From positions 7,658,873-7,722,872 of the forward strand of contig OY755173.1 of the NCBI GenBank assembly GCA_963576735.1: a stretch of 64,000 nt of DNA. The letters run 5' to 3'. This document shows positions 43,774 to 49,342 of this stretch, in pieces; position 1 is the stretch's first letter, and each line of letters opens with the position of its first letter. The notes beneath the pieces are model-generated. The model saw only the letters and a list, made by a program, of their open reading frames with translations, did no database searches and had not been told where the DNA came from. The position numbers were made by a program, and so were the translations under genes. This DNA comes from Bedellia somnulentella (lineage: Eukaryota > Arthropoda > Insecta > Lepidoptera > Bedelliidae).

Positions 43774-46295
43774 ATATATATAATATATATTAGTATGGAT
43801 GTCAATAAAAAACAAGCTTAGCCTGACAAACGAACATTTAAAAATTTTGTACATATATGTTGGATTGTCAGTTTTATTAAACAGGGCCCAGAAAGGACAC
43901 ACCTGGACCAAATAGAGTGTGCTCAAAAAGAAAGCCATCCAAAGTATGAAGAATAAAAGAGAGGTTTGCCAGGATTGTACTAAGTGACAATCAATAGTCT
44001 CTGCCTACTCCAATGGAAAATAATAGTGTGAGTATGTGTATGTAATTTTATGTGTGTCAGGGCTATGGGCTTTTTTTAGTTGATGGTTGGGCACTCAACA
44101 CTCGCCGCGATTTTAAGTTTTACAATCTTTTTTATACAGTTCCAAAAGTGGCTGGGGAATATCAAATTCTGATGCTTTAGCTACAGCTTTTTGGGGTTAT
44201 AGAAATAAACCATATCTTTTTACACATTTTCAAATAAACTGGTTTTATACTTTTATGTTTAATACTACTTTCTATAAATCATTTTTGTATTTGTGCACAC
44301 AAGACAGTTTTACTTCTGTTTCAAATACTCCTTTCAATTAACCTTTCGTCTGTTGGATATTGTTCGAAATTTAAATTTCATAAAAGAGTCTTCAAGAAAT
44401 TTTGTCATGGATCCGTGACAACACAGTTGAGGGGTTAATAGCCTAGTAAGTTATTATTTGCACTATGCACTATTATAACTGAATTTCATTCAGACTACCG
44501 ACCTAAATATGCACTACTAAGAAGTTACATTGAGTGTCATCTTGAGAAGTCTCTTTTATTTTAGAAGTAAGAAGAAAATGAGTGAATTAATAAAGACTAC
44601 AATACTAAATGCCGTATAAAAAAAGGACTGGTGCATGAAGGGTTCCATTATCTGTCAATTTGATAAAAAGACATGTATGTTGGATAGGAGCCCATTTTAT
44701 TATTTATTTAATTTTAAATGTAAATATAATTGCTATTCTTCCCAAACATGTATCTTTAGCCAATACAAATGTCAAAAAAAGTGATATAAGCCCTATAAAT
44801 TAGTTATTTTTGGTGTATGTCATTGGGGCAACAAAAATTCATCATTTGAGTAAATTGACAACTGTCTATCTTGGCTCATGACATACAGCCTGGTGTAACA
44901 GATTGACAGACAGATAGTAAAGCATTAGCAATATTGTAACAATTTGGTACAGTACCCTTATGATGGTGACAGCCAAGAGCAAGTCTCTGTTTTTAATTGT
45001 GGCGATGATTTGAGCTCATATGAGATACACTCCATATTATATACTAATACTATATAATAAGTAGCATTAGTAGCCTTGCTAGTTACAATGTAACTGATAA
45101 TAAAACTGACATGATAGTCCAGTGGATAGAACACCCGCCCGAAAACAGAAGGGCGTGAGTTCCAATCCTGGGACGGGCCTACACCAATTTGTCTTTTCTA
45201 AAGTCATATGTGTAGTTAATTTATCATGGTTGCTAACGGTGAGGGAAAACATCGTGAGGAAACCCACATGGCTGAGTTGTACTTAGTCATGTGACAGTGT
45301 ATTCGTACAAAACGGCGATAGGCCTGCCCCCTATCACGTGAGTACACTGTCTAAGCAAAACGTGGGTACCTTCTCTGGCAACTAGATGGCGCTTGCCATG
45401 TGAGTTCAGGAGTATTGGTACCTCTGCCAACCCCTTCGGGGATAAACGGCGTGAACGTTTATGTTATGTTATGATAATAAAACTCAAATTTAGCAAAATA
45501 GTAAACCAGACCAAACTTTTAGAAAAGTGATGAATGTTCCAGATGATGTAAATTAACATGGAAACTCATATATTTCTCAAGATATTGTGCTACTTAATAA
45601 GTAAGACTTACCTGCTAAAGCTTTCTATTTGACCACTCTTAAGTAATAGGTGAGAGTTTTTGTTTCCTTACATTTTGTTTCCTTTATTGTTATACATGAA
45701 GAACTTATTTGGCACCTTCATACACATAAGTGCATTAGCTTTAATATGTTTGAATATGTTTCTAATGCTTTTATTGAGAAATTTAGAGTTTTCTGATTAT
45801 TTGATTTATTATCTGTTTATTGATAGTTCTGTTGGTTAATAAATGCACAATATGCAAAATTTAAAATAAAAAATAAAATAAGTTAAAATGTATAGACTTT
45901 TAAAGGATTCTAAAAGTTAAATGTACAACAGCATCAAACAGTAAAATGTATAATAATAATCAGTATACAATCTAACATTGAACTTCGATGAGCTCACTAT
46001 AATCATCTTATTTGAGATAATTTTGGATTACAATGATTGTAATTGCTTAGTGGCAATTTGTTGTATAATATTCCGATCATTTAAATTTGTAATACTTACA
46101 ACTAATACTGTATGCAATTGGTGAAGAATTGCATGTACTTCTTCACGTAATACCCATTCAAATTCTTCCTTCTGAAATAAAATAGAAAATTCAATTGTAA
46201 TGTAAATTACATGTTATAATACAAGTCAAGTGATCAGTTTTGAATAAATAAAAACGTACCAAATTTCCAGCTTCCTCTTTTTCACTGTCACTCAT
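18320..46295 (-). CDS. rogdi: Rogdi (leucine-zipper/RAVE-type regulator), complete coding sequence
   Basis: Seven minus-strand coding exons: 46295-46260, 46171-46100, 21767-21636, 21266-21109, 20422-20302, 19584-19375, 18385-18320 (stop TAA at 18322-18320). All junctions are GT/AG and the phases agree, giving about 264 residues, close to the usual size of Rogdi (260-290). Diagnostic stretches are [18 protein letters not shown] near the N-terminus, [17 protein letters not shown] in the middle and PWLSDVLF...LCQQLKDK near the C-terminus. Rogdi is the protein altered in human Kohlschutter-Toenz syndrome and is implicated in V-ATPase assembly and in memory and sleep in flies. Exon 1 encodes only the acidic [12 protein letters not shown]. 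Intron 2 (46099-21768) is 24.3 kb and holds the transposon nest; the other introns are short except intron 1 (88 bp). No frameshift or stop was found, so the gene looks functional. Confidence 0.95.
18639..18875 (+). repeat. SINE-like family A, copy 6 (near full length)
   Basis: Begins GCTGTGTAGTGTCAGCTTAG and ends ATAGCCGTGAGTATGTATGT. It lies in the last rogdi intron, antisense. Confidence 0.88.
19077..19132. repeat. Two-copy 28-bp tandem repeat
   Basis: AAGAACATGTATTAAAAAGT AAAAA is followed by AAGAACATGTACTAAAAAGT AAAAA. Local duplication in a rogdi intron. Confidence 0.7.
19800..19926 (+). repeat. SINE-like family A, copy 7 (fragment)
   Basis: Central deletion. Blocks GAGGCGGCATAAGATATTGG, CAGTGGCTGAGGAATTAC and TATAGGCGTGAGTATGTTTA remain. 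In a rogdi intron, antisense. Confidence 0.7.
20083..20175 (+). repeat. SINE-like family A, copy 8 (5' half only)
   Basis: AGCTGTGTAGTGTCAGATTA through GATATTGAGGTTTTTAAGTG, then similarity stops. Retention of the 5' half argues for later deletion, since retrotransposition truncates 5' ends. In a rogdi intron, antisense. Confidence 0.7.
20850..21046. repeat. GC-rich inverted repeat (MITE-like) next to rogdi exon 4
   Basis: The left arm 20850-20884 (GATGCCCGTCGCGAGTCGGG, TCAGATTATGCTGG) pairs with the right arm 21011-21046 (CCCAGCGTAATCTGACCTGA, CCCGCGACGGGTATCC). It lies 60 bp from the 5' splice site of exon 4 (21109). Such a stem in the pre-mRNA could affect splicing, but it is probably an old MITE. 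Confidence 0.65.
21887..21970 (+). repeat. SINE-like family A, copy 9 (3' end only)
   Basis: AAATGTGGCTGAGGAGTTTC through GGCCGTGAGTATATGTATG. 5'-truncated as expected for retrotransposition. In rogdi intron 2, about 120 bp from exon 3, antisense. Confidence 0.8.
23074..23628 (+). pseudogene. LINE-A ORF1 protein, N-terminal part
   Basis: 184 residues. The N-terminal half (about 1-95) is predicted coiled coil ([34 protein letters not shown]). Then comes an RRM-like core of the LINE ORF1 kind ([37 protein letters not shown]) and [19 protein letters not shown]1 proteins bind element RNA. The frame stops only because LINE-C inserted after FGVAQ. The continuation is at 31230-31402. Confidence 0.85.
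24135..25037 (-). pseudogene. LINE-C polyprotein: RT catalytic box and C-terminal domain
   Basis: From 25037 the minus strand encodes [29 protein letters not shown] (YADD is the RT active site) and, in the same frame, the 270-residue block 24947-24135 with [17 protein letters not shown] and the LINE C-terminal domain ([20 protein letters not shown]). It ends [10 protein letters not shown]. This is the downstream half of the 31220-29536 frame. Confidence 0.9.
25141..26431 (+). mobile_element. Mariner transposon, complete
   Basis: 1291 bp with perfect terminal inverted repeats of at least 26 bp beginning CGAGGGCTGCTATTTATGTA on both strands, flanked by TA (25139-25140 and 26432-26433). It carries an uninterrupted transposase. 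It sits in the left part of element X, between the TIR and the transposase 3' end. Perfect TIRs and an intact gene suggest a recent, potentially autonomous insertion. Confidence 0.95.
25314..26366 (+). CDS. Mariner transposase, intact (350 residues)
   Basis: ATG at 25314 in a good context (ACCACCATGG). N-terminal paired helix-turn-helix domains occupy residues 1-112, with GRPKTVV between them. The linker signature is WIPHNL (usual WVPHEL). Catalytic residues are D160 (TGDESWIY), D252 (LHHDNASCH) and D287 ([13 protein letters not shown]); 34 residues separate the last two, giving the DD34D triad of mariner. Length matches the family (about 345-355). The stop TAA lies about 65 bp before the element end. 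All landmarks are present, so it could encode active enzyme; activity cannot be read from sequence. Confidence 0.95.
   Translation: MDLTREHFRAMIFYDFRRGLTQKQCIDQLTSTFGDEAPSKTTVYHWFSEFNRGRSKLTDEIKEGRPKTVVVPQNIDAVRELITQDRHVTYREIEASLGISMTSIHKILHEHLAVKKICSRWIPHNLSIDQKQARVDWCKEMLKKYNRGASKAVYNIYTGDESWIYAYDPETKQQSTVWVFQDEPNPTKVIRAKSTLKQMVACFFGINGHVATVPLENRKTVNSEWYTTICLPEVFEQIRKTNRQRRIILHHDNASCHRSAVTTQFLEAQKIELTGHPPYSPDLAPNDFYLFPNVKKKLRGQRFSSREEAVDAFKMHVLEIPQSEWKKCYENWFQRMQKCIDLSGEYFEKQ
26859..28901 (-). CDS. Transposase of element X (DDE-type, 680 residues, intact)
   Basis: Residues 1-60 are strongly basic and helical ([36 protein letters not shown]), suiting DNA binding. Residues 212-262 are rich in Cys/His ([21 protein letters not shown]), a likely zinc-binding unit. 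The core shows [10 protein letters not shown] (D347), [15 protein letters not shown] (D428) and [18 protein letters not shown] (D471), in the order expected for a DDE/DDD nuclease. Residues 603-660 ([20 protein letters not shown] ... [14 protein letters not shown]) resemble a Tudor/chromo-like barrel. Proteins with the same signatures occur, as far as I recall, as unnamed repeats in many invertebrates. The catalytic acids are assigned by pattern only. No stops or frameshifts. Confidence 0.8.
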   Translation of the reverse strand: MGKPGAVRNREYRAKMNEETKNNEREKNKQQQKKSRAAWSPARKAEEARKAKERMRKYRLKKAAPSITTLLDESPTKHYKSPQALGKAVSRVKKNLPLSPRKQIAVITKLSRDMNIATTSKTHTASSTADWSQVIDFYSSDLISRIMPGKKDYVTVKTDAGKKTYQKRVLVMTVMEAYRVFYKEYPDYKIGKSKFASLRPSFVLPVSEKDHTVCCCRYHENFELLIQGLKLFCPDLPKHDEIISSAVCKWDPVCCLGECQDCTNIEDYVESLFMDIRSCENDSGEYLQWQNNNKKEKVSSNFQSMKKELGIQLEIMIKHSFTAKVQLQQIKHLKGTLKDEEAVLHVDFSENFAIKHQNEIMSAHWVSQCVTLYTAVININNNEKKAISYVVVSDDLCHDKCAVFIYNKAIIAAYCSEKSLSTLHIFSDGAGSQFKNRYTLSTLLEPNQLHPDLTGVDWSFFGTAHGKGPVDGVGGTVKRAVWRRVLQKNAVVNTAKEFADVARDACPNINIIYIPMSVTSVERERMLNGWAILPPNAIPKLHSIHYVTKKSDNILSISKLSPFLEDFKVDTSDLTVYTVVPEINEFQPQEQPLTSENNAEFITKNDFVLVQYDDKIYPGIVEEVDIDDNYLVDVMHSCRGGWSWPLPRDQIWYSKENVIKKVDHPNPVNDRGIFKFCTQF
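29536..31220 (-). pseudogene. LINE-C polyprotein: endonuclease C-terminus, linker and RT N-terminal half
   Basis: 31220-29805 encodes endonuclease landmarks ([30 protein letters not shown]), then the RT start ([31 protein letters not shown]). Near 29880 a one-base loss shifts the frame; the second frame (29826-29536) continues [14 protein letters not shown] and [19 protein letters not shown]. The DNA transposon interrupts just before the catalytic YADD. Otherwise well preserved. Confidence 0.9.
29540..29600 (-). other. LINE-C/element X right junction
   Basis: LINE-C coding resumes directly at the ATTT duplication. The minus strand reads [12 protein letters not shown] into the element X terminus. 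This, with the left junction at 25041, fixes the insertion site to the base. Confidence 0.85.
31230..31402 (+). pseudogene. LINE-A ORF1 protein, C-terminal part
   Basis: [20 protein letters not shown], one in-frame TAA, then an alanine/proline-rich basic tail ([20 protein letters not shown] ... RTGRK). Placed after FGVAQ at 23628, this gives the usual ORF1 ending (a PDG-type segment, then a SEL-like helix). Roughly a dozen codons at the junction are missing, so the LINE-C insertion was accompanied by loss of target sequence. Confidence 0.7.
31403..32242. other. LINE-A spacer and unassigned sequence
   Basis: Follows LINE-A ORF1. A T/G-rich run near 31575-31610 resembles a stretch near 35025, suggesting LINE-A resumes there after a composite insert. 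CACAGTGAC motifs occur at 31645-31682 and again at 33790-33920. No gene seen. Confidence 0.4.
32243..32458 (+). repeat. SINE-like family A, copy 10 (3' end lost)
   Basis: Starts AGCTGTGTGGTGTCGGCTTA, runs through GAGACCCATCACCAACAACC and ends at CACTGGCTACCCATTC without the GTGAGTAT tail. Within the rogdi intron 2 nest, antisense. Confidence 0.83.
32510..32690 (-). mobile_element. Second tRNA-derived SINE or tRNA pseudogene
   Basis: The minus strand at 32675-32604 is 72 bp with a perfect 7-bp acceptor stem (GACACGG with CTGTGTC, one G-U), a good D arm (GCTC...GAGT) and a T arm (GCGGG TTCGATC CCCAC, one mismatch). The anticodon stem does not pair and position 33 is not T, so it is not a working tRNA. 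An AT-rich tail with ATGTAAATATAAG repeats follows on the minus strand, as in a SINE. Confidence 0.6.
32700..33973. other. Unassigned sequence in the rogdi intron nest
   Basis: AT-rich. Contains mirrored CACTGTGACTTTT and TCACAGTGA motifs at 33790-33920 and short frames at 32928-33161 without known motifs. No gene recognised. Confidence 0.4.
33974..34511 (+). mobile_element. TIR element 'T', copy 1, with THAP-like coding fragment
   Basis: Bounded by AATGAGAGGTTTTCC at the left and its mirror GAAAACCTCTCATT at the right. It shares nearly its whole length, inverted, with 34578-35023. Only this copy has about 100 bp (from about 34225) coding [20 protein letters not shown] and KEQWVH, which resembles the middle of a THAP zinc finger (C-x4-C, FPKD, R..W). 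THAP domains occur in P-element-type transposases. Confidence 0.75.
34258..34430 (+). pseudogene. THAP-domain fragment
   Basis: One open frame from [12 protein letters not shown] through [20 protein letters not shown] to TPRRKFE. The CKN...FPKD...W pattern is THAP-like, but the second zinc-ligand pair (C..H) is not visible, so it is partial. A GTAAGT directly after KFE could be an old donor site of a transposase exon. Confidence 0.6.
34578..35023 (-). mobile_element. TIR element 'T', copy 2, inverted
   Basis: Reverse complement of copy 1, with the THAP-like segment deleted. Arms such as GGATAGATGGCGCCAGACTT and CTACAGAGCTCTAG are conserved between copies with few mismatches. The copies are separated by a 66-bp spacer, making an inverted structure of about 1 kb. 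Confidence 0.8.
35373..36165 (+). pseudogene. LINE-A ORF2: AP endonuclease domain
   Basis: Starts [13 protein letters not shown]. Endonuclease motifs follow in order: [22 protein letters not shown] (the catalytic E), [29 protein letters not shown] and, past one in-frame TAA at 35994-35996, [11 protein letters not shown] and FSDHDLLYF. The closing SDH motif is kept. One nonsense codon is the only defect. The frame is cut by LINE-B at about 36166 and resumes at 38234. Confidence 0.9.
36168..36839 (+). pseudogene. LINE-B RT C-terminal domain
   Basis: Frame of 223 residues: [50 protein letters not shown] and [20 protein letters not shown], typical of the region downstream of the YADD box in CR1/Jockey-type LINEs. 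Unbroken to its stop at 36839. Confidence 0.88.
36900..37120. repeat. TA-rich microsatellites and long palindromes in the LINE-B 3' UTR
   Basis: Arms at 36959-37012 (ACACTATCATAAATGAATAT, AGATGATAAAAATTACACG) and 37067-37119 are mirror images. In addition ATTACACGTATACATAATAT and its mirror form a perfect local palindrome at about 36988-37034. (TA)n runs fill the gaps. Confidence 0.85.
37412..38214 (-). mobile_element. R4/Dong-type LINE fragment inserted in a TAA repeat
   Basis: Lies between (ATT)n runs at 37387-37411 and 38215-38232, that is, TAA repeats on its own strand. It was inserted into the (ATT)n tail of LINE-B. It holds the RT end and restriction-like endonuclease on the minus strand and is 5'-truncated. 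Dong of Bombyx mori is known for insertion into TAA repeats. Confidence 0.82.
37513..38183 (-). pseudogene. R4/Dong-type RT C-terminus and restriction-like endonuclease
   Basis: Frame 38183-37848 gives [33 protein letters not shown] and [20 protein letters not shown] (RT thumb). Overlapping frame 37935-37513 gives [13 protein letters not shown], then [20 protein letters not shown], matching the PD...D catalytic signature of the R2/R4 restriction-like endonuclease, then [17 protein letters not shown]. The two frames overlap by about 90 bp, so one frameshift lies there. Confidence 0.88.
38234..40399 (+). pseudogene. LINE-A ORF2: linker and reverse transcriptase, nearly intact
   Basis: 38237-38413 continues the endonuclease linker ([11 protein letters not shown] ... 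[17 protein letters not shown]) to one TAG at 38414-38416. The same frame then runs 652 residues to 40399. RT motifs: [82 protein letters not shown] (active site) and [11 protein letters not shown], then the thumb-like C-terminus. Apart from the TAG, no defect in about 2 kb. Confidence 0.92.
40400..40771 (+). other. LINE-A 3' UTR and pentamer tail
   Basis: Short AT-rich 3' region ending ACAATAAAGAGTTTTCTATT plus further TCTAT repeats. The same tail (AATAAAGAGGTTTCTATTCT) occurs at 4800-4830, marking another copy reduced to its end. Confidence 0.7.
40784..40858. repeat. Small inverted repeat, possible MITE
   Basis: CTGTTCAATAAAAC at the left is mirrored by TTTATTGAACAG at the right. The same end recurs near 22733 and, inverted, near 43860-43890 (CAGTTTTATTAAACAGGGCC), so it is a dispersed family. 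Confidence 0.6.
40955..41020 (+). repeat. Lepidopteran TTTTTGCCCGCGACTTCGTC repeat fragment
   Basis: TACTAGCTTTTTGCCCGCGA then CTTCGTCCGCGTGGACTTC, followed by TTTTTTGCATCCGGTTTAC, the same order as at 14884. Confidence 0.65.
41040..41124 (-). mobile_element. tRNA-derived SINE, 3' end only
   Basis: Minus-strand copy of the family seen at 6811-7183: CATAACATAACATAAACGTT, CCCCGAAGGGGTTGGCAGAG. It is cut off after GAACATAACGTGACTT (5' truncation). Fused to family A copy 11. Confidence 0.85.
41144..41250 (+). repeat. SINE-like family A, copy 11 (fragment)
   Basis: TTCCCGCGGGCGTTGTAAAG through GACCCATCACTAATAACC. It is joined directly to a truncated tRNA-derived SINE. In rogdi intron 2, antisense. 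Confidence 0.65.
41251..41754. other. Unassigned rogdi intron 2 sequence
   Basis: A short GC-rich patch at 41470-41530 (GGCGCTTCGGCGGCGGCCCG). No known gene or repeat recognised. Confidence 0.35.
41826..42452 (+). repeat. Interspersed repeat (GGCCAAGTGCGAGTCGGA type)
   Basis: Begins AAAACCGGCCAAGTGCGAGT and GCGCACTAAGGGTTCCGTAC and ends GCCATTTGGCTACGGAACCC, with a (GGAC)n stretch at 42370-42400. The starting GGGTTCCGTA and ending ACGGAACCC are complementary. A widespread invertebrate repeat. Noncoding. Confidence 0.65.
42493..43170 (-). pseudogene. Helitron helicase (Pif1-like) C-terminus, broken
   Basis: Minus strand: [20 protein letters not shown] (43100-43020), then family A copy 12, then [24 protein letters not shown] sequence (about 42900-42700) and, in a shifted frame, [20 protein letters not shown] and [19 protein letters not shown] (42675-42493). 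This is the classic end of the Rep/helicase protein of rolling-circle Helitrons (helicase motifs V and VI). The replication-initiator part is absent. A short hairpin, AGCGATACATCGCT, lies about 20 bp past the frame on this strand, near where a Helitron terminus would be, but a clean CTRR end was not found. Confidence 0.88.
42913..43001 (+). repeat. SINE-like family A, copy 12, inserted in a Helitron helicase relic
   Basis: GAGAAGTGGCTGAGGAATTT through ACCGTGAGTATATGTATGTA. It separates two parts of the Helitron reading frame (43188-43010 and 42884-42493, minus strand), so it landed after the Helitron. In rogdi intron 2, antisense. Confidence 0.8.
43739..43795. repeat. (TA)n microsatellite
   Basis: Roughly 55 bp of TA with small interruptions, bordering the composite repeat block. 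Confidence 0.9.
43930..44045 (+). repeat. RTE-type LINE 3' end fragment
   Basis: AAGAATAAAAGAGAGGTTTG, CCAGGATTGTACTAAGTGAC and CAATAGTCTCTGCCTACTCC, then GTGTGAGTATGTGTATGTA. It aligns with the end of the LINE at 61381-62200 with a tail like family A. Confidence 0.75.
44053..44200 (+). repeat. SINE-like family A, copy 13 (degenerate)
   Basis: Blocks GTCAGGGCTATGGGCTTTTT, GGTTGGGCACTCAACAC and AAAAGTGGCTGGGGAATATC; the tail is decayed. In rogdi intron 2, antisense. Confidence 0.6.
45104..45473 (+). mobile_element. tRNA-derived SINE, full length
   Basis: Head TGATAGTCCAGTGGATAGAA and GAGTTCCAATCCTGGGACGG; body CATCGTGAGGAAACCCACAT; tail GTTTATGTTATGTTATG. In rogdi intron 2, antisense to rogdi. 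A body variant (CTCTGGCAACTAGATGGCGC) is shared with 48914-49151 but not with 6811 or 52978, so at least two subfamilies exist. Confidence 0.92.
45474..46099. other. rogdi intron 2, sequence next to exon 2
   Basis: AT-rich, no repeats recognised. Ends at the exon 2 donor at 46099-46098. Confidence 0.4.
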
Positions 46296-47015
46296 TTTGG
46301 GTAAATAAATTATCACTTATTTGCACGCCAGACCTAAAAAAAACTTGTTTGCAGTAGAATCTCGTTTAAAATGAAATAAATTATAGCAGAAAAGAGAGAA
46401 ACTTTGCAAACCCAACCTAAACGAGATGAAATGAATGACATGAATGTCAATTTGTCATTGTAATGTATTGAATCGAATGACGTTTAGACTAAATTGAATT
46501 GACCTTTCATTTCTTTGATTAATTTGGATTGATAGTCTGAATCAAGATCAGTAAAAGTGCATGGCAATGGCATGACATGACAGGATTACGAGTGCAGACT
46601 TTTAGCTATTATTATTATTGATTGATCTTAAACATGAATATTACAGAAATAGGAAACTTAAGCTAAACATTAAAAGAAAACCATGTGAATGGTAAGGGGG
46701 CAGTAGAAAACGACCACGGAGGCGAGAGCACATGAGATTATCTAGATAATGCATTTAAAAAGGCAGGCGATCGAAGTGTGATGAATAAAAGTACATGTAT
46801 GAAGATTGTAGAACGTAAATGAACCTCGAGAAGTTTGCGATAATTTTTCAAAAAAAATAACAACAAAGTTGCAAATCACTTAGTCTCGAAAGAAATTTTT
46901 AACGGTGCAATACGAGATCAGGTCATCAAAACGCGAAACTTATCTTTTATCCGAATATAATCAAAACTTTCATGATTAGATTTATTTAACCTAAATAAAG
47001 GAAAGCTGTAATGTA

Positions 47016-47056
<41 letters not shown>

Positions 47057-47810
47057 ATTTATGTATTAGTTAGTATGTAGTAGATATAAGTCTGAGGTGT
47101 TGGCTGAAAACCAGCGTACTCAGCGTTTGTGCCCTGCAAGACTTGCGCTGGGTTCATTTTACGCTGAGCCAAGACCTTTTTGGTATCATTAAATGCTGTA
47201 TCTAATGGTTAAATACTGTTTGTAATTTTGTTTTTAATACCAAATAAACATTTTACTTACTACTTACTTACTTAATGGACGTTCTTTTTAATTCTTAAAT
47301 GCTGTCTTCTTCAAATTCTTAAATACATATGTTATGAGTATAATTAATACCACATACATTCTTATATGCCTTTATATATGTCACAATTTTATTTGTTTTA
47401 CACACACACACACACACATATATACACACATGCACATTCATACACCCTTGAGATATAGTGGATCAAACGTTTTTTTTTAAATATTGTTGTTTATTTCTTT
47501 TTTATTTTCTCTAAAATTTATTGTATTTGCATTATTGTAAGATATGATTTCTGTGGATCTGTGAACTACGATCTGTTTACTTACGTCGCTGTTGATGTTC
47601 CCAATAAAATAAATAAATAAAATAAATACATAAATTATAGTATCTTCATCTTTTCGACAGCATTTACTGTACGTACCCTTCCCGCCCCCCTTCCCACCCC
47701 CTGATTATGTATATTTTGCGAATGACGATTATGTCGCAAGTTGCACGATTGTCGCTGTCAATTTCATAAATTTGTATGCAATTTGACACTTTTCACAGCC
47801 AGCGACAATA
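46296..47810. other. rogdi upstream / divergent intergenic region, part 1
   Basis: Immediately upstream of the rogdi ATG; must hold its promoter, but no core motif was assigned. 46690-46810 resembles decayed RTE LINE sequence (AAAACGACCACGG, GATGAATAAAAG). (AT)n occurs at 47020-47052, (CA)n at 47400-47420 and a C-rich run at 47675-47700. Confidence 0.45.
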
Positions 47811-48161
47811 TTGGTACTTGCGACACAATCGCGGTCGCTAACGATACATAATGAGGTAGGGTACAACAAACTGGAGGTTAGGAGAGACTTAACTTTATTA
47901 TTGTATTGTTTAAAAATACTTAGAGGAATTATTCATAACCCTAGGATTTTGTCTGAGTTACAACTTATAGTTCCTAGCAGTACTCTGAGACGGCGCAGGG
48001 GTAGGTTCGCACTTCCATCTTCGCGGACCAATCTGTCCAGTGAAAATGCTTTTGCTCGTGCATTGAACGCGATGAACCAGGTATCTGAGCGTGTTGATAT
48101 ATTTTCGTGCACGCTGGCTGAACTTACGAAAGCTAGTTTGCATTATTTATGTTATGAATAA
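47811..48161 (+). pseudogene. LINE RT C-terminal fragment
   Basis: Frame of 116 residues: LEVRRDLTLLLYCLKILRGI, NPRILSELQLIVPSSTLRRR and NAFARALNAMNQVSERVDIF, the usual tail of CR1/R1-type LINE polyproteins (a LLYKLLNG-like helix, RTN, then a NR...DIF motif). The 3' end has (AAATA)n near 48273. The rest of the LINE is gone. Confidence 0.75.
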
Positions 48162-48591
48162 CAGTATATAAGAATCCAGAGTATATGTAGGCTTATAAAT
48201 ATTCTGTATAAATTAGTAGTGTAATATAGCTGTATTAGATCTTTTATCTGTAATGGTTATATTTTTGTGTTAATAAATAAATAAATAATCAGCCCCCCCG
48301 AATGTTATTTCTGGCTATTTGCCAGCCCCAAATTAGATCTTCAAGAGAGAGATAGATTGATCAAGAAATTAAGAAAGTGTTATATTACGAGTGTCCGTCG
48401 GCGCCAGTCCTAGAAAATAACCATTACAATATCTATTGGGATAGAAGTAGCTTCAACTAGCGAATAAGTAATCCTGATTGATATCGTGATATGGGTTACG
48501 TTGCATTGCAGGCGATCGTTTTTCTAATACATGTTTCCATTTTATATGATGTGCCCCGTTAATGAGAGCTATCGTTTTTGTGCTCAGCTCA

Positions 48592-49342
48592 CCAATTCGG
48601 TATGCAAAGTTTTTTTTTGGTATTTATTAAATATTTTTATTCGATAGCAAACACGAAAATAAAAGACTAATTTGAATATTTTTCATCTCAAATGAGTAAT
48701 TGCAAAGTTATGATTTTTTAAAGATTGTTCAACTTTTGTACTTATTTACGTCATCGATCGAAAATATCACGTAGCGACATGCAAATAAAGCGAAATGTTT
48801 AATAAAAATGTTGCTTATTGCAAAACATTTCACGAATTTGTGATCTCAAATTAAATTATTACGATTTGATACTAAACAAACTTTTCATTTTCGATATTTT
48901 ATTAATAAATATTTATCATGGTTGCTAACGGTGAGGGAAAACATCGTGAGGAAACCCACATGGCTGAGTTGTAAAACGGCGCGGCGATAGGCCTGCCCCC
49001 TATCACGTGAGTACACTGTCTAAGCAAAACGTGGGTACCTTCTCTGGAAACTAGATGGCGCTTGCCATGTGAGTTCAGGAGTAATGGTACCTCTGCCAAC
49101 CCCTTCGGGGATAAACGGCGTGAACGTTTATGTTATGTTTATGTTATGTTATTAATAAACTGCAAAAACGATTGTCTTTGAAATAACGCTGAAGGCCAAA
49201 TACTGTTACAGTATTTTGTTAAAATAACGGTCATCTTAGCTTTGTTTGATTTCATTTCAAGAAAATATGTTTTCAAAACATAATATCTCGAAATGGTTTC
49301 GTAATCAGCACCACTTTTGTAAAACTTTGCATACCGAATTGG
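48592..49342. mobile_element. Non-autonomous TIR transposon carrying a SINE
   Basis: Ends CCAATTCGGTATGCAAAGTT at 48592 and its exact mirror finishing ATACCGAATTGG at 49342. Excluding the SINE at 48914-49151, the element is about 510 bp, AT-rich and noncoding. No target duplication was identified. Confidence 0.75.
48914..49151 (+). mobile_element. tRNA-derived SINE, 5'-truncated, inside a TIR element
   Basis: Begins TTATCATGGTTGCTAACGGT (no tRNA head) and ends TTTATGTTATGTTTATGTTA. Flanked by ATTAATAAA on both sides (about 48901 and 49152), a plausible target duplication. Confidence 0.85.

Noticed and set aside
46690..46810. A separate LINE gene
   Set aside because: Only weak resemblance to the RTE 3' end; too decayed to define boundaries.
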